Of a stretch of DNA of 64,000 nt, positions 33,801 to 45,400 are shown one piece after another. Under the pieces are notes generated by a model. It saw nothing but the letters and a program-made list of their open reading frames with translations. It was not told where the DNA came from and did no database searches. Source of the DNA: Ophiura sarsii (lineage: Eukaryota > Echinodermata > Ophiuroidea > Amphilepidida > Ophiuridae); contig CM069458.1 of assembly GCA_035610835.1 (NCBI GenBank), positions 36,636,718 through 36,700,717 of the forward strand, written 5' to 3'. The stretch's first letter is position 1. Every line of letters starts with the position of its first letter. Position numbers and translations under genes: made by a program.

Positions 33801-34078
33801 AATGAAAATATTATTTCCATTGCTCGATGAAAAAAAATCATTATTTGTTTTATATTTATGTAATCATTTACAACAATCATTTGTACAGGGCTAGCGAAGG
33901 TAAAACAGTGGAGGTAACCTACCGAGGTGATGTCACTACGACCGTCAAAGATATACTAGGAGGTCTACGATCAGCGTGCACATACGTGGGTGCTGCCAAA
34001 CTGAAGGAACTTAGCCGAAGGACCACCTTCATCCGTGTAACCCAACAAACCAATAATATATTTGGGAATTCAACATAG
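21824..34078 (+). CDS. GMPR: GMP reductase, complete, nine exons
   Basis: Exons: 21824-21910, 26079-26198, 27345-27428, 27984-28157, 29460-29541, 30100-30206, 31132-31174, 32665-32824 and 33889-34078 (TAG). Total is 1047 nt, 348 aa, the same length as human GMPR2. All junctions are GT-AG with consistent phase. The enzyme reduces GMP to IMP with NADPH and ammonia release, a cytosolic purine-salvage step; it is a (beta/alpha)8 barrel of the IMPDH/GMPR family. Family sites fall at the expected numbers: Lys78 in HKHYS (NADPH), Asp129-Val-Ala, Gly181/Gly183 and Cys186 in GIGPGSVCTTR (thioimidate Cys, K+ site), Thr188, Asp219-Gly-Gly, Gly242-Gly243, Gly268-Met-Ser and Glu289 in RASEGK. There is no CBS domain, as expected for GMPR. 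The chosen ATG gives the canonical start (MPRIDND). One copy is present, so GMPR1 versus GMPR2 is not decided. AATAAA candidates lie at 34200 and 34220. Confidence 0.97.
22383..22506. repeat. Short inverted-repeat element
   Basis: AATGTCTTGCTAGACGTCCC and GGGACGTCTGGCAAGATT face each other about 100 bp apart in GMPR intron 1. Confidence 0.55.
22945..23490 (-). repeat. tRNA-derived SINE-like repeat pair with TTAGGG-like words
   Basis: On the minus strand, 23350-23270 reads as a tRNA-like head: box A-like TGGCTTAGTGG and box B-like GGATCGAATCT with ~40 bp between. A second diverged copy (22995-23200) lacks box B but keeps CCACTAAGCCACTGCCC and the shared CACATTCGCGCAGTATAC tail. Around them are TTAACCCTAACC/GGGTTAGGGTT words. 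I read this as two SINE copies, not a telomere. Confidence 0.6.
24925..25321. mobile_element. hAT-like MITE, 397 bp
   Basis: Ends CACCCCAACTCAACACAAAA and TTTTGTGTTGAGTTGGGGGC are inverted and continue through TTGGTAACCATGACTGTTC. Flanks TGGAAAGC (24917-24924) and GGGAAAGC (25322-25329) match at 7 of 8 positions, as a hAT target duplication would. Confidence 0.7.
26259..26447. mobile_element. hAT-like MITE with 8-bp target duplication
   Basis: ATTGAGAG occurs exactly at 26251-26258 and 26448-26455. The element starts CAGTGGCGTAGCCAG and ends AGTTACTG. Its interior is C/G-homopolymer rich. The CAGTGGCG start and 8-bp duplication are standard for hAT non-autonomous elements. Confidence 0.85.
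27561..27790. mobile_element. GTTGTCCTC MITE, copy 1
   Basis: TATGTTGTCCTCGACCGCCC at the left and GGAGGACAACATA at the right are inverted ends. The interior GCCCGCCCGCC and CAACTTCTTGTTGGCT segments recur inverted at 38429-38742. Confidence 0.7.
29795..29915. repeat. Short tandem repeat, ~22-bp unit
   Basis: About five units of GGAGGGAAATGTTTGACTTT with minor changes, in GMPR intron 5. Confidence 0.85.
32039..32540. mobile_element. TA-flanked inverted-repeat element, 502 bp
   Basis: Ends TCGTCAGCCTGCTTCGATAA and its exact complement (about 33 bp each) are flanked by TA at 32037-32038 and 32541-32542. The interior holds a 41-bp tandem duplication (GGCATCAACAATACAAGTCA) at 32341-32423. Noncoding. 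GMPR intron 7. Confidence 0.8.
32894..33143. mobile_element. CACTTTCC TTAA-MITE, copy 1
   Basis: TTAA at 32890-32893 and 33144-33147. Ends are CACTTTCCATGCGGC and GCCGCACGGAAAGTG, with GTCTGCAGACGCC next to the right end. One of eight family members in the window. Confidence 0.85.
33687..33823. repeat. 137-bp hairpin element
   Basis: GCAATGGTAATAATATTTTC is mirrored by GAAAATATTATTTCCATTGC, with internal copies of TTGAAATGTTCCATTCAAC in both orientations. It lies 65 bp before the last GMPR exon. Confidence 0.75.
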
Positions 34079-36249
34079 ATTTGAAAGAAACTGTGTAATG
34101 CCCTCAAGCCAATTCTGGCAGCTTCCTGCTGATTAGTACAAAATATGTAAGAGAGCCAGAGTTAGTCTAGGGTAAAGACTTCATTGAGGGATTACACAGA
34201 ATAAAGCTTATAATCCCTGAATAAAGTTTTCAAGCTAGACTAGTTTCGTGAAAGCTTATATGAAGGACAAACCCACAAAATGTGTGACATTAGAGCGATA
34301 GCCTCACATATGTTTTCCATATGGAATGGAGCTTATGATTCAATCATTAGGATTTTAATTCATCGTGTAGATGATAAACTCTTGTGTCTTATTCCATATT
34401 GGAGACGTATTTGAGGATATTGCCTATTTTTACTGTACTGTGTGCTATATTTACTGCTAAATAATAACAATAAGTCTTTTCACACTAAGCCAAAGATTGA
34501 TCTTTAAATGATTGATCACCACTAAATAGAGCCATACAACAAAGACATATATTGAATCAACTGTTAGTCGTTGGATTACCACTTAGATGTGGTTTCTTTT
34601 TTGCCATCAATTATCATAGTGATTGATATTGAGCCTGCAAATGAACTAACTATCAATCATAAAAAGATCAATATTTGTTTTTTGTGTGAAAAGGTTTTAC
34701 ATGCTGTGATCAGTCACTTCAAAAAGGCGCAAGTTGTTGCCAAATATAGTTTAGGTGTGACCTTTGAATATGATCATATCATGCTTGGCTCTTATACTGT
34801 CAAAGTATATTCAAATAAAATCCATAAATGTATTGATATACCTCATTTGCCTTCCTCTCTGCTGTGCCATCATTGTGTATAAATGAGGTAGCTCAATATT
34901 GTATGCTTTGACTATAATGTGCTGCTGTGTGTGTATCTGTACACTTACACACAAAAAAAGGCACTTGTCATAGCGCAAAGGAAGATAGATGAGCTACTGT
35001 GATGCACAAGTTGTAATTTTAAGCTACATTATTTTTTGTGCTCGAGCACCAAAACAGTTACATAAAAATGTGCATCTTAAATATTTGGCTCTATGTAAGG
35101 AGACACAAAATTACAAACACAAAAGTGTGAATTAATTCCCTCAAGAATTAACCAGGCAAATTGTTTTGAATTTTGTAGCACATGTGTACAGACAGCCACA
35201 GCAATTATGAGTTTAAAAAACCGAAAATAACCGCATTTACAGTTCAATGTTATGGTCGAAGAGTTATGCGGCCACAGACAGCTGTTAGCGTGTTAAGTTG
35301 TGATATGTGGTTTAAACATGTCTTCTTTTAGTTAATATTCCAATTAATGGTTCAAAATATTGACCATTTACACTGGTATCTTTGTCAGGGATGTTATGTA
35401 TGAATTCCAAATATTATATCGACAGGTGAGTGATTAGTTTTTAAAGGATGTATTTATTTTTTGCAAAATTATAGTGTATACTGAAAAAAGTACTTTTATT
35501 GTGTGTTATTTTGAAAAGTACTTTATTGTGTGTTCTTGTGCAGCTATTAATGGTTGTCTAAGGAATCCTTTGCCGCTGAGTACTTTTAGCACATGTTAGA
35601 TGCAGTTCACTGATAAAACTGGTGCATTGAGGCTGTATACTGGTACATAGAAATTGCTCGTACCGACACGCTTCATGCATGCTTAAGCAAACGATTCTTA
35701 CAATGCCTATAGACTGATAAATGGCTGAATAGTTTTTAACATGGGCAACCTGGATAATTAAAAATTAATACTAACCCAAATAAAAAAATAGGCTTTTCAA
35801 AATACGGCAAGATTTTTACAGATTTGTTTGATTTTTACAGTCATTTTCAAGGGGGGAAAAGGTTAAAAATAAAAAATAAAAAACCCCTCCCTACCAACTG
35901 ACCATTCCTGAGAGGTCCATTTGCCCATAGAACAGGTGTGGGGTTTTTTCTTGCCTAACCAGAACATTTTTGTGGGCCTTTGGCAAGATCAATGTGTCTT
36001 TGTAGTGAAGCTAACAGGCATCATGGTCACTCCTTTGGAGCACCCTGATTCCTAAAGTTTCCTTGGATTGAAATTGATTGTAAAATAATTTGTGCTCTTA
36101 CTGGTTTGGGGTACAAAAGACGTCCCCGCAAAGAGCTATCAGAATCTAATTGATATTTGTCCCATGGCCCTTTCTTATTTTAATGTAACTTATGGTGGAA
36201 CTACAAGGCATCTGTAAAGGCATGGTCTTGTGTTGCTCTTCAATATTTC

Positions 36250-36526
36250 GAGGGTTTAGTTAGTGCAACAAAGTCCTATCTGCAATGGCTGCCATTTGTG
36301 AGATTGTGTTTTCACAAGGGCATGTCTAAAGCACCCTTAATATATAACATGTGGCAGCTATTGTAGATATTACCTCTTCACATAACTGAGATGTTAGTGT
36401 GAAAATATCCTATCTGCTATAGCTGCCATGTGGAACTTATGGTTTACACCAAGGGGTCTGCTATGACTACCACACTCATAACATCTGGTAGCTATTGCAG
36501 ATGGACCCTTGTTGCACTAAACCCTC
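36250..36526. mobile_element. GAGGGTTTAGT MITE, copy 1
   Basis: Inverted ends GAGGGTTTAGT (then GTGCAACAAAG, ATCTGCAA) and TTGCACTAAACCCTC. A second copy lies at 49651-49872. Confidence 0.7.
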
Positions 36527-37033
36527 AATTTGTTCTTAATTAATAATTTGCAGCTGCTTAAGGTTGCCTTTCTGTTTCAAAACAAATACTTTTTGAGAAT
36601 GTATTTTAGTACATTTAAAAAAATCATACTATCTATATTATAGAATATAGTAAAATATTATATGGAATTTAAATACTAACAAAAATGGTCTATTATATTC
36701 AAATAATAAAGCAAGTGATATTACATGTATCAGTATTTTGCTGTGCAAGTATGCTGTGTGATTGAAAACAATCAATTAGTCATTATTTAGACAGTGATTT
36801 GGACAGTGAGGTGACACATGCTGATTGCAAAACATGTTAGCACTGGTTGTAAGGCCCCAAACTACCTGAATCGCTGCAGTTGACATCCCTTCAACTTGTA
36901 CGCAACCGATCATTTTTGTGTCTCATAGTCCACTCTAGCATCTTAAAATCGCCATGACCTACGACTGAAAGTTTGTTAATAGACATTAGGACAACATATC
37001 AAGTATTTGGAATATGTGCTTTGGGTATCTTAA

Positions 37034-37251
37034 CACTTTCCATGCGGCAGACGACATTCCAAAAGTTCATAAAATGTATCAAAAATGTCAAAATTGTTGA
37101 AATTTCATTACCATATTTAGAATCACCATGTGAACTGCATTGAAATAAGTATAAACAAAAAACATGCCTAGTATTGGTTCAGTAATCCTTAAAATCTGTT
37201 TTGGATAGACTTTGAAAATTGCGAAAACTAGTAATAGCCGTGTGGAAAGTG
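37034..37251. mobile_element. CACTTTCC TTAA-MITE, copy 2
   Basis: Starts after TTAA 37030-37033 with CACTTTCCATGCGGCAG and ends GCCGTGTGGAAAGTG; the right flank has mutated to TTTA. Confidence 0.8.
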
Positions 37252-37349
37252 TTTATTGATGGATATGGATCAGCACTTCCTTAAAGTTTTGTCCTATGTC
37301 ACCCTGCTTGTCCAAAGCCACTCCATTTTTTGGTTATCAAACTGCATAA

Positions 37350-37614
37350 GGCAAAAAAAAAGATGTTTGGTAGCCCTCAGAGGGCAAAAGATTGGAGGGT
37401 CGGTAGGTCAATCCTTTTTTCTTTTTTTTAGGGCGTGATGGCGCTTTTTAATACATTTTTTTGCTGTTCATCGCTTCGGACATGTGGTGTTTATATTTGG
37501 AAGAAAATATTAACAGCAATTTTCGAATTGTATGTGTTGAGAAAAAAAGAAGAAAAAAAATAAATTTTTGGGTTGGTTGCGGAGGGCAACCAAACATCTT
37601 TTTTTTTGTTGGCC
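37350..37614. mobile_element. MITE with GGCAAAAAAAAAGATGTTTG ends
   Basis: The left end and its complement ACCAAACATCTTTTTTTTTG flank a T/A-rich interior containing GGTCGGTAGGTCAATCC. Related words occur at 44570-44790 (CCTACCGACCC). Confidence 0.6.
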
Positions 37615-38428
37615 TAAGTATGGTATTTCTTGATTTTAAAAAGACATTAATTATCTACATCAGGATTATTTATTGGGAGATTACTGTGAATGAACAGATT
37701 TTAACTTGTAGAAATGTATTGTTGGCCAAAATATATATTCTGAATTTAAAACAAAAATGTTATCAAGGTTTATTGGGATAAACATGTTTGTGTGCATTTA
37801 CATTCAATATTATTGTAATCATTATGACATGATATAAAGGCAGTATTAGTTCTTCAAGTTGTCAATTTTGTGAAAGAATTAAAGCTGTATTTAGATGAAG
37901 AATATATATCCTTTGCCCCTTTGAACTTCTACCCATTGTGTTTCACAATATTGGACTTTACTTGCTTTATTAAATGCTCATCAGATCCACAACATTTACG
38001 ATCAGTTGCCTGTGCTGAGCTCCAGGGTTTGAATTGTTGTCACATGCTGCGAGCTCTACAGGATTTTGCAATGCATGGTTTCATACGCATTGTATTGTAA
38101 ACGTTGAAATATTCACGCTACATTAATTGTCGCGCTCCAAGCAGCTACCGCAAAAATAAAAACACACAAACATATTTATTTTGTGTATAAGCCTATGTAA
38201 TGAACTTTCAAATGGCGAATTTAAAAACAAGCGAATTTAAAAACAAGCGAAATGGATGAAAATCGGCAAAGCGCGAAAAATATAATCGCGCGAAAATTAC
38301 CACTTTTACAGTACCCCGATTGTTGACCTCAATACAAGTTACGTTATCTATGTTATCTCTACTTCAGATTCCTTGGCTGCTGATAGCGTACTGTATGTTG
38401 GGCAATTAAGCCAACAACAAAAAATTGT

Positions 38429-38742
38429 TATGTTGTCCTCCACAACTTTCAGAGAGGAGGGGCGGGCGGGCGGATTTTTTAATTTTTTTATTTTACCAGC
38501 GGAAGCTCAACGTTAAGCCAACAAGAAGTTGAAATCACTCTTAAGAGTCGCACATAATATGTTATAAACACTTAATTTAATATTCAATGCCATTTAAACT
38601 GTTTAAAAAAAAATCTGAAAAAGAAAAAAAATCTCTGAAAAAAAAAGAAGAAGATTTTTTTTTATTTTAAAAATCTGAGAAAAAACAACAACAAAATCTG
38701 AGCGGCCCTAAATCTTACGAGCGGGCGGTCGAGGACAACATA
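38429..38742. mobile_element. GTTGTCCTC MITE, copy 2 (inverted relative to copy 1)
   Basis: TATGTTGTCCTCCACAACTT and GGTCGAGGACAACATA ends. The interior matches 27561-27790 on the opposite strand, with extra AAAAAATCTGA repeats. Confidence 0.7.
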
Positions 38743-38815
38743 ACAAAAAAAATTGGCCTTATTCACATTTATCGCTATTGATTTAATATACCAAAGTTAA
38801 AATTAACAAAGTTAA

Positions 38816-39019
38816 CACTTTTCCACGCAGCCGGCATCTGCAGACGACGGTTCCAAAATTTCACAATATGTTCAAAAATGTCAAAGTTAGTAAATAACAT
38901 CACCATATTTGGAAACACTATGAGTACAAACATGCCTAGTGTTGGTTCAGTAATTCTTGAGATACACTTTGAAAATTGGGAACAGTTTCTGAAAAATCGG
39001 TTTTCCTGTGTGGAAAGTG
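38816..39019. mobile_element. CACTTTCC TTAA-MITE, copy 3
   Basis: TTAA 38812-38815 and 39020-39023. Ends CACTTTTCCACGCAGCC and GTGTGGAAAGTG. Confidence 0.8.
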
Positions 39020-39143
39020 TTAAGTAATGGCAATGCATAAATGTTTAACAGTATCATGTGAGTAAACAAAGTATGATACAATAAAATAATGCACTTGTGA
39101 ATCAAGAAGAATAACATTACTGAGGAATGTTATTTATTGGCAT

Positions 39144-39450
39144 TTGAGAATTCCCTAGCAAAGCAAAAATCCCACAATGCATTGCGCAAATGCCAGCCAT
39201 CTAAAGCTTTTTTCACACGATGCATTTGTCGAGCTCTTAAGTTTTAGAAATAAGAAAAATGAACACCGATAACTAATTTATTCATTGATGTAAACTAGAA
39301 CCTAAGAGCTCCAACGATGAACGCGCTATGAAGCCATGATTGTGTGCATAATGTATATGGGAACCGAGACAAATTGGAGACCAGACTTAGGGCATTTTGC
39401 AAAATGCAATGCATTGTGGTGGTGTCTTTAAAATCTTCTTTGCTAGCAAA
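39144..39450. repeat. Diverged inverted-repeat element
   Basis: CTAGCAAAGCAAAAATCCC and CACAATGCATTGCGCAAATG are roughly mirrored by CATTTTGCAAAATGCAATGC and TCTTTGCTAGCAAAG. Decayed MITE. Confidence 0.45.
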
Positions 39451-40913
39451 GCATTATGTGTAATTCAATTATTACTATATGACACGTAATGTTGCGGGAA
39501 AAGGGTGCAGTCTGCAGTTGTCTGTAAAATGCGTTTTGAGATTTTGATGGAATAAGGAAAGAAAATTTTACAGTAATTTTTCTTCATAAAATTAAAAAGC
39601 AGTATTCAATCTTGACAACAAAGGTGTCATTTTAAAGCATTCAGAAAGCTCCTTTTGTTGGTATTAAGATCTCAACTTTTTCTTTGAGAGACAACTGACA
39701 CCCTTTTGCTGCAGCTGTACACGATATCAACTGGGAGGATCACGATTGAGTCCTGAACCCTGATTGCCACATATAAAGTCTATATAATTCCTAAAGGTGT
39801 GTGATCCAGGGAGCACAGCACCAAGACTCTCTCCATAGACTTTACTGTTAGGAAAGGCTTTCTTAAATGGCTCTAGTTTCTATATTAGTGCGTTTGGTTC
39901 AATGAAATTTTGATATGTTTTGCTCACAAGGGTAATCTACAACATATCTGAATATGAAGGTGACATTACCGTGCACTTTTTTTGCTATAAGCCGCCGCAT
40001 AACAACGTAGTGATATGCCTACCTAAATTCGGTCTCCGGTCTGGATATCACCGCACGTGTAAATCGGTCCGTAAAATTAAAATTGACCTCAAATCACCTA
40101 GTTTAAATGTCAGAACATCAACTACACATTTCAAACACAACATATTAGTGAAAAATTATATCATAAACCGTCAAAAATAACTCTCTTTCCCGCCAAATAG
40201 GAACTATTGTCGTACTCAACTTTGATTGATCGCGTCGATAGCGTGTCACGATACCTATTTGGTTGTGTGCTCCCTCCAGTTCCCAGAGAGTGACAAATTG
40301 TGCAAAAGGTTAGGCCAAATGTTGTTGTTGTTGCGTTACCCTCGGCGACCGACCCTAAATCTTGGTCGCAATTTCGTCTCTTTTTTTAAGATTTGAATTG
40401 TACCCAATTTGTCAAAATATTACTATTTTGAAATGAATGTTTGAACTATTATCACACTAGAAAAATTAGTCAAATTGACATTTACCAATTCTGTCTTGTC
40501 ATGAACCACGGCCTCTGTTACTGTCAGCACAAAAAGAAAAGGAAAATCGACCCAACTGATGGTGATAATATATATGCAAACAACACATTTTTTCAAAGAT
40601 ATGGGTCTCAGTGAGACCCGTTTAATTTTCTCAACATAAACTCTAACAGTACAAATATGATGATAAAGTCAGAGCTACATCTGACAAAAGCGACATACTA
40701 GTTTTTCGTTGTTATGGAGCGTTGTCATGAAAGCCTAATTATTTGCAGTGCTGGTACACAAAATATTCAGACCTTTGCGTTACACATTATAGATTTTAGA
40801 GCAACAAGTAAGATATCATAATCTAACATTTGTTATAACTTATTCAAATTATAAATTACTAAAATATCATTGTCCCACATCTTTGATTCACACCTCATCA
40901 TACCAGTGTTTAA

Positions 40914-41622
40914 GGGGGCTGTGCACCTTCAGGTACAGCCTCCGTAAAACTGCCGTAACTTCTTTATTATTCATTAAATCTATATAAAAGTATACATTTT
41001 CTTGCAGAAAAGGGTTCAATGAATCCAACCATGATCATGAAATTGACCATTTTGGGAGAAAATTATAAAAAACACGTTTTTTGACCCATTTTAGGTTTGG
41101 AAAAGATAACTCAAAATATATTTTGTTAAATTTTATCATACTAGTTTAATTATATTCCTCATGCAATTCCCTAGGAATCGTTTTTTTTTTTAATTTTTAC
41201 TTTATTATTTTTTGAATTATCGAACAAAAAGTGCCAAAAAATATGATTTTTTACCAAAAAACGTGATTTTCACGATTTTGGAGGTTAAAAAACAGGTTTT
41301 TTGGCACTTTTTGGTCTGTAATTCAAAAAATAATAAAGTAAAAATTAAAATAAAAAAACCATTCCTAGGGAATTGCATGAGGAATATAATAAAACTAGTA
41401 TGACAAAATTTAACAAAATATATTTTGAGTTATCTTTTCCAAACCTAAAATGGGTCAAAAAACATGTTTTTTATAATTTTCTCCAAAATGGTCAATTTCA
41501 TGATCATAGTTGGATTCATTGAACCTTTTCCTGCAAAAAAATGTATACTTTTATTCAGATTAAATGAATAATGAAGAAGTTACGGCAGTTTTACGGAGGC
41601 TATGCGAAGGTGCACATCCCCC
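40914..41622. mobile_element. TTAA-flanked foldback element, family 4
   Basis: TTAA at 40910-40913 and 41623-41626 enclose a 709-bp palindrome with arms over 330 bp. Ends are GGGGGCTGTGCACCTTC and GAAGGTGCACATCCCCC; the centre carries AAAAAGTGCCAAAAAA. Arm divergence is low, so it is either young or kept similar by conversion. 3' of SC5D. Confidence 0.88.
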
Positions 41623-42447
41623 TTAACTGAATAAATATCACATTAAATAAAAAAAGTTAATTTGATTAAAAGGACAAGTAAATTGGCACTAACGAGTCCT
41701 ATTTATATAGGACAATCTAAATATACAAATTAATTCATACAAAAGCGATACAAATATTCTTGATGCAATAATGTTAGTAAAGTTTGCAAACCTGAAACCT
41801 TTCAGGGTGGTTATTTTAGGCATTTTCAGCTTGTATTAATCAGTTTCATTCAAATCTTCACCAGCTGAAATTATTCAGGAAATCTTTGGTAAATATATAT
41901 ATATGGTAAAACTAAACCCCCTCAAAAGAAAGTTAGGAATTTGTTTTCAAAAGCCTATATTTCGTTAAATGTTCATAGCATTTGGAAATTAATGGAAAGC
42001 TGACGTGTTCATCTTTTCAATGATACCATACTTGTTAGCAAGCACTTGTTTTAGTGCTCAACCACGTGCTTGAGAATATAGGACGATTATTTATGGTTTG
42101 AATCTCAATGTGCCAAAATCACCACTGTATTGTCCTAAAAGTCAACAGTAACAGAGCATCTCTCTACACTGTAGTTGAATAGATGACAGAATTGTTTTTC
42201 TGAGCGTAAAAAAGTGGTGAATTTGACACATTTTTATTGAGACCTCCCCGCATTTTCAAACAAGTTGCTGAGCACTGAAACAATATGTCGTAGAAAAGAA
42301 GAACGCATCGGCTTTTCATTGGTATGTAAAACAATATCAACAGATTATGAAATATCTGAAAAATTGGGAGTTTGAAAAGAACTTCCGAACTTTTTTTGAG
42401 GAGTTTATTTTAAATCTCGATTACCAACTGTCTATGGTCTATTACAA

Positions 42448-45400
42448 TCATTGTGCCCTTGGCCTAAGATGATATCCATTTGTGGTTGGTGTCGAGGGGC
42501 TTGGGGTGGTCATGGTTGGTTTTGAGCTTTCGGTGCTTGTACCATTGACCATCACCTCCCCCTTTCTCTTCAATTGGCTATATTTTGTAGCTTCCGCGAT
42601 CAAGTCCTTTCCTTCGAACACCGACGGAGTCCGAAATGAGCCGCCGATCCGATCCCAAAGCGTGAAATACTGTCCGTAATTGTAATTGTAGAACAGATGG
42701 TGATCCGTGTGGTGAGCGGAGCCGTTGATGTACGGTTTAACGACATCGGGTACGCGATAATCTCCGTCGTGTATACTCACAGTCCAGAAGTTGACGAACA
42801 CAAACAGCACAAGATAAACGGCTTTGTGAAGCGGGAATAGAAACGGATATATATGGTAGGGAACACTCTGCAGGAACCCGTCCACTGGATGGAAGGCGTG
42901 GCTTGCGTATGGTGTGGGTACTTTCCAGATGTGGTGGGTCTTGTGGATGTAGCGATAGACTCGTGGATGGTGAAGCCAGCGGTGGATCCAGTAGATGCCG
43001 AAATCAGTGAAGAATAGGAATGAGATTATGCTGAGCGGGATCGATAAAATGCCTGTGAATGGGATTTAGAATAGGATAAAATCATTAAAGGTAAACCAAA
43101 ATGGTGATTCACATGTTTTATTCAATATTGTTAAAAAAAATACAAAAATAATTACCCTTTAATATTGCCCAGGAAACAAAATAAAGAGTTTCTAAGTTTG
43201 TATAATTTGTATCATACTAACGATGGCAGATTACTACCCTGTAGAACTATACGTCACAGGTGTTACTCAGATTCGCACACGGAACCTCAATAGGTCAACA
43301 GCATAAGCATTCACTGATAAGTTGTGTTTGTTCAGACCTATCGACCGAGTCCCAGATGGATACTAAGTTGGGAGTTAAGCTGTTATGTAGTAACGCGTCA
43401 TCAGCATATGATATAGTTCATCCCACACTAAAAAAACACAGGCAATTATGATTGGTGTTATGTATATCTTTTTCCCTGGACAATATTTAAGAGTAATTAT
43501 TTTTACATTATATTTGTCAAAAAAATACTTCATCAAGTATAGCATACTTGAATCACCATTTTGATTGACCTTTAAACCAAGTAAATTTCTCACCAGATGG
43601 TCTTTTTGTACTACACCCTTCCTTGTAAAGTTGTAGTGTGAAAAGGTATAAGTTGAAGAAACAAAATTAAGTGACACTATTAAATTGAATCCTGAACTGA
43701 TCAATAACCCGCTCTTATCAACTTAACCTATTTTATAGCACTAAACACGACTGTCCTTTTTTTGGGACACCCTGTACATGGCCTTATGTAAACTGATAAC
43801 AACAATTACATCAGGGTATTCTTTATATCTATGTAAAGCTCATTCTGTTTGTTTAAACGTCTGCAAATCTCAAGACATATGATAAGGACCATTCTAAAAT
43901 AGAATCATCAACAAACATCAAATGCCCCGAGGGGGGGGGGGGGGGCAGGGTCTCAAAAAGGGGGCTACAGAACTGAACTGAGTGGATTTTATGACGAAAA
44001 ATAGGGTCTTAGGAACTGATTTTTTTCAAAAAAAGTAGGTCTTGAGAACTGGCCTATAGTTCAAATTTGATTAGCAAGAACGCACATTTTCCGAAGAATT
44101 GGGGCTTTGGAACGCAACATTTCGCGATTTTTGAACTGATGCAGGCTCAAAAGGGGGGTCATAAGAGCTAGCACGGAGGGTGAAAAAGGGGGTCTTCAGC
44201 GCGGCACATACCTATGCCCTTTTCCAATGTCAGTGCCCCCCGGATCAAATGTCTGTTATCACCCACAATACACACATCACTTTTAATAATAGCTATGGAC
44301 TGAATTAATGAATTTGAGTGTGATGGGCTAAATAAACCAATTATATTTGTTTATGTGTTTGCATATCTTTGAGATTAATTGATAAAGAAGTATTTTTATT
44401 TAAAAGAACTAATTATAGTCTAGAACTCACTATGTGGCAAATCCATGACAGTTTGAACTTGGGTGATATATCTTTTTTTACAGTGACTTAAAATCACATG
44501 CTTTGTCGTTGGAGAACCATTCTATTCATGAAACTAAATATATCGGCCTGTATTCTTGTACGCATTTAAACATGGGGGAAAAACCTGTTCTACGGGCCAG
44601 ACCGAACCATTTTTTTCTCTCGAATTTTCCAAATTTCTTTTTCTTTTTCAAAAATTATCTTTTAAAAAAATTGGAATTTTAAAAAAATGTTTTGTTGAAA
44701 ATTCCCAAAATCTTTGTAAAAAAAACGTCCAACCTACCGACCCTACCTGAGAAGTTGGTTTGCCAGTACAACACGGTTTATTTTTTCGTCGCCTTAACCG
44801 TGATTGTTCAACACGAGGTGGTGATATAAATTTACAGTAAATAACAATTTGAATGGGATTGCTTTGCATTGTGCACTGCTACGTAATTTGAAGCAGCCAG
44901 ACATGTGTTGCTAAATGGGTGATTTAGAATGGGGAGTTAAAACTTACTATGCATAAATGAATGAGTGAATGAATTATGTTCATGTTGGAACACACTTAGC
45001 AATGACATCCAATTGAAAATGTTATTTTTTTATACTGCAAATATTCATTAAATTAATCACTTGTTGAATAAACAATTTTAACTTTAAAATTATCTTGTTA
45101 TTATTATTTTCTATGAATGTGCCAAATTATGTGGTAGCAATTTTCCCACAGAAAGTGTACAGTTCAGATATTTGATATGGGCTATAGATTCTGAATAAAT
45201 TGGCAAAATATCATTTGGGATAGGTGTGATTTCAGGGTCAGAAATTTGAGGAGAATCTTTTCTTGCAAAGATTCTCACTAGGTAAAGTTGCGAGAATCCA
45301 AGTTGATTCTCATAGATAATCTGTCTAACACACTATTTGAATGGAGGAGAATCCATAGATTCCTCGCCAAATCATGTACAAGAATCTACACTGTAAATGG

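Larger units (their letters stand above)
34079..42447. other. Convergent intergenic region between GMPR and SC5D 3' ends
   Basis: 8.4 kb with the 3' UTRs of both genes and several MITEs (36250, 37034, 37350, 38429, 38816, 39144, 40914). Several 60-100-codon open frames exist but are AT-rich and show no family. No exon or RNA gene was recognised. Confidence 0.6.

Noticed and set aside
34571..34882. 103-codon frame downstream of GMPR
   Set aside because: AT-rich, no motif, in the probable 3' UTR or intergenic region, no splice partners seen.
42482..42679. 65-codon plus-strand frame
   Set aside because: Antisense of the conserved SC5D exon.
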